In this document: one piece after another, positions 59,541 through 64,000 of the stretch
Layout of the letters: the number at the start of each line of letters is the position of its first letter
Position numbering within the stretch: the first letter of the stretch is position 1
Assembly: GCA_001304855.1 (NCBI GenBank)
Contig: BBZN01000017.1
Coordinates: forward strand, 28,907 to 92,906
DNA length: 64,000 nucleotides
Direction of reading: 5' to 3'
DNA from: Clostridia bacterium UC5.1-1D2
GTDB taxonomy: Bacteria > Bacillota > Clostridia > Lachnospirales > Lachnospiraceae
The notes under the pieces: generated by a model
Database searches by the model: none
What the model was told of the DNA's origin: nothing
The model's input: only the letters and a program-made list of their open reading frames with translations
Translations under genes and position numbers: made by a program

Positions 59541-61640
59541 ATGGATAGAATCCGCAGGTTTCTGAATAAAAATATTCTCGTATTTTCCGTGAGGCAGGGT
59601 CTTTTGCTGACTATACCTTTTTTGATTATGGGTTCTTTTTCCATGGTCATTATGAATTTTCCCGTGAAAGTATGGCAGGAATACCTTATTTCCACGGCAG
59701 GAGGCGTCATCTATACCTTTCTTATGGGAGTGTATCAGGCCACCTTCGGCTCCCTTTCTTTTATCTTTATTCTGATGATCGCCTATGCATACGGGGAAGA
59801 ACAGAGGGTTTATGACAACACACATATTTTTTTTCCGGCCACAGCCCTTTGCGCTTTTATTGCATTCTGTTATCCCACAGGCGGTATGGCCATATGGGGA
59901 CCGGAGTGGAGTTTTACCGCAATCTGTCTTGCCCTGGCCTGCTGCTGGATGCTCACCTATTTTTATAAGTGGATTTCAGGGTATCAAAGGCTTTATACCA
60001 TAGGCGTAGCTTACCATTTTAACGCATCTATGCAAAGTCTGATTCCGGCGGCTGCCGTAGTGGTAATCTGTGGTATCGCAGGCCTTATTTTATATCTGGC
60101 ATTTGAAGATACCAATATTATGAATTTCGGTTCCTATCTCTTTCTGAAGCTGTTTGGGCATATGGGAAACGGCCTGTTTTCTGTGCTCATTTATATTCTT
60201 ATATCTCATGTACTGTGGTTTTTCGGAATTCACGGCACCAATACCCTGGAGGCAGTTTCCCGCAGGCTATTTGAGGCGGAGGTAGCCGCGAATCAGAGTA
60301 TGCTTGCCCAGGGAGCTGTGCCTACTCATATATTCAGCAAAACATTCCTGGATACCTTTGCTTTCATGGGCGGCAGCGGCTGTGCCCTCTGCCTGGTGCT
60401 GGCTCTGTTTCTGGCCGGAAGAAAGAAGAACAACCGGCGCCTGGCCAAGCTTTCCCTGCCTGCCGTAGTCTTTAATATCAATGAACTGGTGTTGTTCGGA
60501 TTTCCTATTATCTTCAGTATGGATATGATACTCCCCTTTATCCTGACTCCCATGGCGCTTGCAGTTATCAGCGGCCTGTCCATGTCTCTGCATCTGGTGC
60601 CTGTGGCATCCCGGAGTGTGGAGTGGACCGTACCGGTTATCTTCAGCGGATATATGGCAACCGGCTCTGTGAGAGGTTCCCTGCTTCAGCTCTTCAATCT
60701 CGCAGCCGGAACCCTGATTTACATTCCTTTTGTGAAACACAGCGAGAAGGTTCAGGAGAAGGAGTTTCTTGAAAAAATCAAAAATCTGGAATCCGTCATG
60801 ATCCAGGAGGAGCATTCCGTCTGGGTGAGGGACTTTCACTGGAAGAATTATGAGAACCGGCAAACGGCAAAGCTGCTCACCTCTGACCTGCAGTATGCCC
60901 TTGCAAAGGGAGAGCTTAAGTTGTTTTACCAGCCCCAGATGCGCCGTGACGGGACCCTCTACGGCTGCGAGGCCCTGCTGCGTTGGAATTATATGGGGCG
61001 CACATACATTTATCCGCCTTTGGTAATAGCCCTGGCGACCCAGAGCGGATTTGTGGATGAACTGGGACTATCCATCATTTCCATGGCTTGTTCCGACATG
61101 AAGGAGGCGGAGAAAAAACTGGGCTATCCCCTTCCGTTTTCTGTAAATATACTCCCTCTGCAGTTGGAGGTTCCTGGATTTGCAGGACATGTAACGCATA
61201 TTCTGAAAGAGCTGGATGTGGATGGGGCCTATGTAACCATTGAGCTGACAGAGCAGGTGGCCTTAAATCCCGGCCCCAACCTGGAAGCGCAGCTGGAACA
61301 GCTGAAGAAAGCGGATATCCGCATCAGCATGGACGATTTTGGAATGGGTCATGGTTCCCTGAATTACCTGAATTCCGCCGATTACGACGAGGTAAAGATC
61401 GACGGTTCTCTGATCAGACGGCTTCCCGACCATATTCAGACATGTGAACTTGTAGGCAATATCATGAACATGTCCCGTATATTAAAGGTGAATACCGTGG
61501 CAGAGTGTGTGGAGACCGAAGCCCAGGCCGCAAAACTTGAACAACTGGGCTGTATGATTTATCAGGGATATTATTACAGCAGGCCCCTCCCTCTGAAGGA
61601 GTTTATTGAATACGTTAAAAACCTCCCCAGGGCGCACTGA
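59541..61640 (+). CDS. PTS EIIC-like membrane domain fused to an EAL c-di-GMP phosphodiesterase
   Basis: Residues 1-~415 form a polytopic domain like the EIIC of lactose/cellobiose-type PTS (FGIHGTNTLEAV, NINELVLFGFPIIF, PFILTPMALAVISG). Residues ~450-695 form an EAL domain: EALLRW (Glu477), FSVNILPLQLE, IELTEQ, the DDFGMGHGSLNYL loop, VKIDGS, AECVETEAQA and YQGYYYSRPL. The DDFG Asp pair, the KID Lys and the last Glu remain, so catalysis is likely; the loop (usual TGxSS) is altered to MGHGS. No EIIA/EIIB lies beside it, so the EIIC part is more likely a sugar sensor than a transporter. Start ATG 59541 follows GGGAGG. Confidence 0.9.
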   Translation: MDRIRRFLNKNILVFSVRQGLLLTIPFLIMGSFSMVIMNFPVKVWQEYLISTAGGVIYTFLMGVYQATFGSLSFIFILMIAYAYGEEQRVYDNTHIFFPATALCAFIAFCYPTGGMAIWGPEWSFTAICLALACCWMLTYFYKWISGYQRLYTIGVAYHFNASMQSLIPAAAVVVICGIAGLILYLAFEDTNIMNFGSYLFLKLFGHMGNGLFSVLIYILISHVLWFFGIHGTNTLEAVSRRLFEAEVAANQSMLAQGAVPTHIFSKTFLDTFAFMGGSGCALCLVLALFLAGRKKNNRRLAKLSLPAVVFNINELVLFGFPIIFSMDMILPFILTPMALAVISGLSMSLHLVPVASRSVEWTVPVIFSGYMATGSVRGSLLQLFNLAAGTLIYIPFVKHSEKVQEKEFLEKIKNLESVMIQEEHSVWVRDFHWKNYENRQTAKLLTSDLQYALAKGELKLFYQPQMRRDGTLYGCEALLRWNYMGRTYIYPPLVIALATQSGFVDELGLSIISMACSDMKEAEKKLGYPLPFSVNILPLQLEVPGFAGHVTHILKELDVDGAYVTIELTEQVALNPGPNLEAQLEQLKKADIRISMDDFGMGHGSLNYLNSADYDEVKIDGSLIRRLPDHIQTCELVGNIMNMSRILKVNTVAECVETEAQAAKLEQLGCMIYQGYYYSRPLPLKEFIEYVKNLPRAH

Positions 61641-61861
61641 TTGCAACCCCTGGGATGTGTTGAAAATTCAGTTTTCCCAAATCCGGGTGGGAGATTAGGG
61701 CCCGAATAAAGGGGTATAGTGGTTCTAATGCTTCAATTCAGGCTAAAGATATGCTGGAAAGTGGGGGATGCAGTCAGGTTTCCTCAGGGGAATACAAGGT
61801 AGTTTATGGGACACAGAAGAAAGTTTGCGGATATCAATAACACCTGCTTGGGATCTTTAAT

Positions 61862-61890
61862 TTGCAATTGCTGAAAAACTATGGTAAAAT
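61862..61890 (+). promoter_or_regulatory. Promoter for the small CDCPAC-motif protein
   Basis: TTGCAA (61862-61867), 17 bp, TAAAAT (61885-61890). The rest of the 61641-61937 gap shows no gene. Confidence 0.6.
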
Positions 61891-61937
61891 GCAGTTAAGT
61901 GTATAGACAAATTCACAAGAAAGAAGGGATATTTATT

Positions 61938-62297
61938 ATGAACAAAGAAGTACAGGATTTTGTTGTAGCTAAAACACGGGAATTGATCAGTGCGCACACA
62001 TGCAGCAGTGAGACGAAAGCCGCCGCCCAGGCTTGGCTGGACGCGATTGGAACCGGGACGGAGGCCGCTGAGACAAAGAAATACATAGATGAGCTGGAAG
62101 CGGATATTATGCCCATTGACGGTTTAATTGCCTTTGCGGAATCTGATGCCGGAGCACAGGTCTTTGGCGCAGATACTGCGAAGAATGTAGCTGCTCATGC
62201 CAAGGAAATCAAATCTGCAGGAGCAAAATATTGTGATTGTCCGGCCTGTGCGGCTGTAGAGGCAATTCTTGAGAAGAAAGACAGTATTCTTGCATGA
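61938..62297 (+). CDS. Small protein with CxCxxC motif, function unknown
   Basis: The 119-residue, mostly helical protein has one cysteine cluster near its C-terminus (KYCDCPACAAVEAILEKK). Similar Lachnospiraceae proteins are, as I recall, sometimes labelled Hsp90-like, but no Hsp90 domain is visible. The cluster may bind a metal or an iron-sulfur centre; that is inference. A strong promoter and GAAGGG site precede it and a terminator follows. Confidence 0.7.
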   Translation: MNKEVQDFVVAKTRELISAHTCSSETKAAAQAWLDAIGTGTEAAETKKYIDELEADIMPIDGLIAFAESDAGAQVFGADTAKNVAAHAKEIKSAGAKYCDCPACAAVEAILEKKDSILA

Positions 62298-62349
62298 CCT
62301 GACATTTAAGTGATTTCAGAGGTTAAATATCTAAAATAAGGCGATGATG

Positions 62350-62380
62350 AACGGCCGTATGATTTTGCGGTCGTTTTTCC
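62350..62380 (+). terminator. Rho-independent terminator after the small Cys protein
   Basis: AACGGCCG (62350-62357) pairs with CGGTCGTT (62368-62375, one G-U), then TTT. Confidence 0.75.
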
Positions 62381-62488
62381 ATGCACACCTTTTTCTTTCT
62401 ACTTTTTAATTCTTCTATTGTATAAGCTTTATAAAACTATCCAATGGCCGAAAATGGCAATAATTAGAAAAATGTAAGAAATCTTTAT

Positions 62489-62517
62489 TTGACCCAGGGC
62501 CTTTGATGTAGTAGATT
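62489..62517 (+). promoter_or_regulatory. Candidate promoter for the M14 carboxypeptidase gene
   Basis: TTGACC (62489-62494), 17 bp, TAGATT (62512-62517). Confidence 0.5.
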
Positions 62518-62566
62518 GTATACATATGAAACTGAAACAGGAAAGGCAGAGGAGAGGGGTTATTTT

Positions 62567-63688
62567 ATGAAACGTGCAGCATGTGCAATATTAAGCGGGG
62601 CGCTGGTCCTTGGAGGAATCGGAAATACAGGATTCACCGGCTATGGAGCGGAACCAGGTTACAAAGAGGCCAATGCAGTTGGCCCCGGGGTAAATGCATC
62701 TGTGGGAATCAATGACTTTCTGGATAAGGAAGTGGCGAATCCCATTGTACAGCCGGCAGATAAATATTCCTATGAGCAGATGGAAACGGATATTCAGTCC
62801 TTGCGTCAGGCTTACGGAGACAAACTTACTGTAAATATAATCGGGACATCCCGGGATGGGCGGAATATCTATGATATTATACTTGGCAACCCACAGGCTG
62901 AGGCGCACATTCTGATGCAGGGAGCTATTCATGCAAGGGAATACATGACGCCTCTGGTAATGATGAGCCAGTTGGAATACGCCCTGGTCAATTATGATAC
63001 AGGTCATTATAATTACAAATCTGTCTCCGATATGCTGAAGAATGTGGCGATTCATTTCATTCCTATGACAAATCCCGATGGAGTGACATTGAGCCAGTCC
63101 GGTATCGACGGAATCCGCTCTGAGGATTTAAAAGAGGTTATAAAAAATTGCTATACATCGGACGTAAATCTCGGAAGGACATCAGACACTTTTGAAGTCT
63201 ATCTGACAAAATGGAAGGCAAACGCTGGGGGAGTGGATTTAAACTATAATTTTCCTTATGGCTGGAATGAGATATCTGCCAATCTGGCTGCTCCGTCTTA
63301 TGCATCCTACAAGGGACCCAATCCCCTGTCTGAGCCGGAGAGTCAGGCATTGGCCGGCATTGCAGATCAGTATCCCTGGGCCATTACCATAAGCTATCAC
63401 TCCCAGGGTGAGGTGATTTACTGGACTACCAGCAGCAATGGGGCAAAAATGGCATCCAGCACACTGGCAGAGGACATTTCCATAATGACTGGTTACAGGA
63501 TGGATTCCAGCGATGGAAAAGGCGGTTTTAAAGACTGGATGCAATCGAAAGAAACGGCTGTGCCCGGAGTTACTCTGGAAGTCGGAAGAACCCCTTGTCC
63601 CGTACCATTTTCAGAGTATAGCACTGTATGGAAACAGAACAAGGGCGTATGGGTTCAGGCTCTGGATTATGTGAGTAAACGGTTATAG
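62567..63688 (+). CDS. Secreted zinc carboxypeptidase of family M14
   Basis: A signal peptide (residues 1-28) precedes the M14 domain: the zinc motif HxxE (His122-Ala-Arg-Glu125), NPDGV, GVDLNYNFPYGW, the third zinc His in SYHSQGE, and the catalytic Glu in TLEVGRTPCPVPFSEY. 373 residues, intact. It removes C-terminal residues, perhaps from peptidoglycan or host peptides; which is unknown. The start follows AGAGGGG; an in-frame earlier ATG (62516) lies at the -10. Confidence 0.9.
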   Translation: MKRAACAILSGALVLGGIGNTGFTGYGAEPGYKEANAVGPGVNASVGINDFLDKEVANPIVQPADKYSYEQMETDIQSLRQAYGDKLTVNIIGTSRDGRNIYDIILGNPQAEAHILMQGAIHAREYMTPLVMMSQLEYALVNYDTGHYNYKSVSDMLKNVAIHFIPMTNPDGVTLSQSGIDGIRSEDLKEVIKNCYTSDVNLGRTSDTFEVYLTKWKANAGGVDLNYNFPYGWNEISANLAAPSYASYKGPNPLSEPESQALAGIADQYPWAITISYHSQGEVIYWTTSSNGAKMASSTLAEDISIMTGYRMDSSDGKGGFKDWMQSKETAVPGVTLEVGRTPCPVPFSEYSTVWKQNKGVWVQALDYVSKRL

Positions 63689-63725
63689 ACGATTTATGCT
63701 GGATGTGAAAGAGTGACTTACCTTG

Positions 63726-63775
63726 ATAGACACAACTATTCGCGAAACAACACTTTAACGAATAGTTGTGTCTAT
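63726..63775. repeat. Perfect 17-bp inverted repeat
   Basis: ATAGACACAACTATTCG (63726-63742) and its exact reverse complement (63759-63775) are separated by 16 bp. No T-tract follows, so it is not a clear terminator. It could be a mobile-element end, a hairpin, or a protein-binding site. Confidence 0.7.
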
Positions 63776-63910
63776 GGAATCTAAAGAATCTAACTATCTT
63801 ATCATATCGAATGTTACCCAATAAACTATCAATTACGAATAAGACCCTAGTACATCCCCGATAAGCATGTGGGAACAACGCAGTGCGACTCATGCCGGGG
63901 TGGACAACGC

Positions 63911-64000
63911 TTACACGGCATGAACCCCTAATAAAATCGGCCCGTGAGGAACCGGCCCATAGGGAATCGTCCTATGGGGAACCGGCTCATAGGGAATCGG
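63911..64000 (-). CDS. C-terminal end of a proline-rich repeat protein, cut by the window edge
   Basis: Reading in from the right edge on the minus strand, an open frame of 29 codons ends at TAA (63911-63913). It encodes pentapeptide-like units (P-I-P-Y-G / P-V-P-H-G) ending ...PILLGVHAV. The repeat period of 15 bp keeps the frame, which favours coding. I do not recognise the family and cannot exclude that it is non-coding minisatellite DNA. Confidence 0.4.
   Translation of the reverse strand, partial: PIPYEPVPHRTIPYGPVPHGPILLGVHAV
63938..64000. repeat. 15-bp tandem repeat at the right edge
   Basis: Four units (CGGCCCGTGAGGAAC, CGGCCCATAGGGAAT, CGTCCTATGGGGAAC, CGGCTCATAGGGAAT) begin at 63938, 63953, 63968 and 63983; the array continues beyond the window. 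Confidence 0.85.

Noticed and set aside
63570..63893. A 107-codon minus-strand open frame at the right end
   Set aside because: It overlaps the end of the M14 gene and the 17-bp inverted repeat and has no ribosome-binding site or recognisable domain.
1..64000. Prophage or integrative element
   Set aside because: No integrase, terminase, capsid, relaxase or attachment-site duplication was seen; most genes are housekeeping.

Overview
The window looks like a chromosomal segment of a Lachnospiraceae-type Firmicute (Clostridium cluster XIVa, in the style of Enterocloster or Hungatella). The evidence is roughly 50% GC, strong AGGAGG ribosome-binding sites, sigma-A promoters with 17-bp spacers, a glmS ribozyme, a Min system with RodA/PBP2, and the housekeeping run ylxM-ffh-rpsP-khpA-rimM. 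Species cannot be fixed from sequence alone. No tRNA, rRNA, CRISPR array, prophage or intact insertion sequence was seen.

Layout. (1) 1-11 kb: hexarate (galactarate/glucarate) utilisation. It holds the end of a TctC-type binding protein, two LysR regulators, galactarate dehydratase (garD), an FAD/BFD-FAD-DUF1667 redox trio, glucarate dehydratase (gudD), a lactate-racemase-like protein and an AEC transporter. (2) 11.2-16 kb: a secreted D,D-carboxypeptidase, then a siroheme/uroporphyrinogen cluster (precorrin-2 dehydrogenase, hemC, fused cobA-hemD). (3) 16-22.5 kb: a Wadjet/MksBEF-like SMC operon jetA-jetB-jetC with its own promoter and NO jetD; a GNAT acetyltransferase follows. (4) 22.5-31.2 kb: ylxM-ffh-rpsP-khpA-rimM, then mutL-miaA, a methionine-gamma-lyase-like PLP protein, DUF4321 and radC. 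(5) 31.2-46 kb: cell shape and division (mreC, mreD, PBP2, minCDE, rodA, mgsA, a lipoprotein D,D-carboxypeptidase), a P-loop protein, a HlyD-like protein, a YggS-type protein, sepF, aroB, lspA and an RluA-family pseudouridine synthase. (6) 46-55 kb: a cytidylate-kinase-like protein, glmS with its ribozyme on the minus strand, a repeat-bearing NlpC/P60 protein, an LCP protein, a TtcA-like enzyme, a degenerate HPr and cutC. (7) 55-64 kb: an FG-GAP protein with a two-component system and a companion exported protein, a PTS-EIIC/EAL fusion, a small Cys protein, an M14 carboxypeptidase and, at the right edge, a proline-rich repeat protein on the minus strand.

Quality caveat. About 27 genes, many of them single-copy and essential (mutL, miaA, mreC, mreD, minD, glmS, hemC, lspA, sepF), are broken by single-base gains or losses, usually in runs of identical bases. 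Correcting one base at each place restores full-length proteins of normal family size. I read this as sequencing or assembly error, not biology, and have annotated such genes as single CDS spans with the shift positions stated.

Most interesting: the JetABC operon without its nuclease, with an inverted repeat over its promoter; the EIIC-EAL fusion; the HPr paralogue that keeps His15 but lacks Arg17 and Ser46; two copies of a ~90-bp palindromic element placed in 5' leaders; the FG-GAP/two-component operon; and the 15-bp repeats at the right edge.
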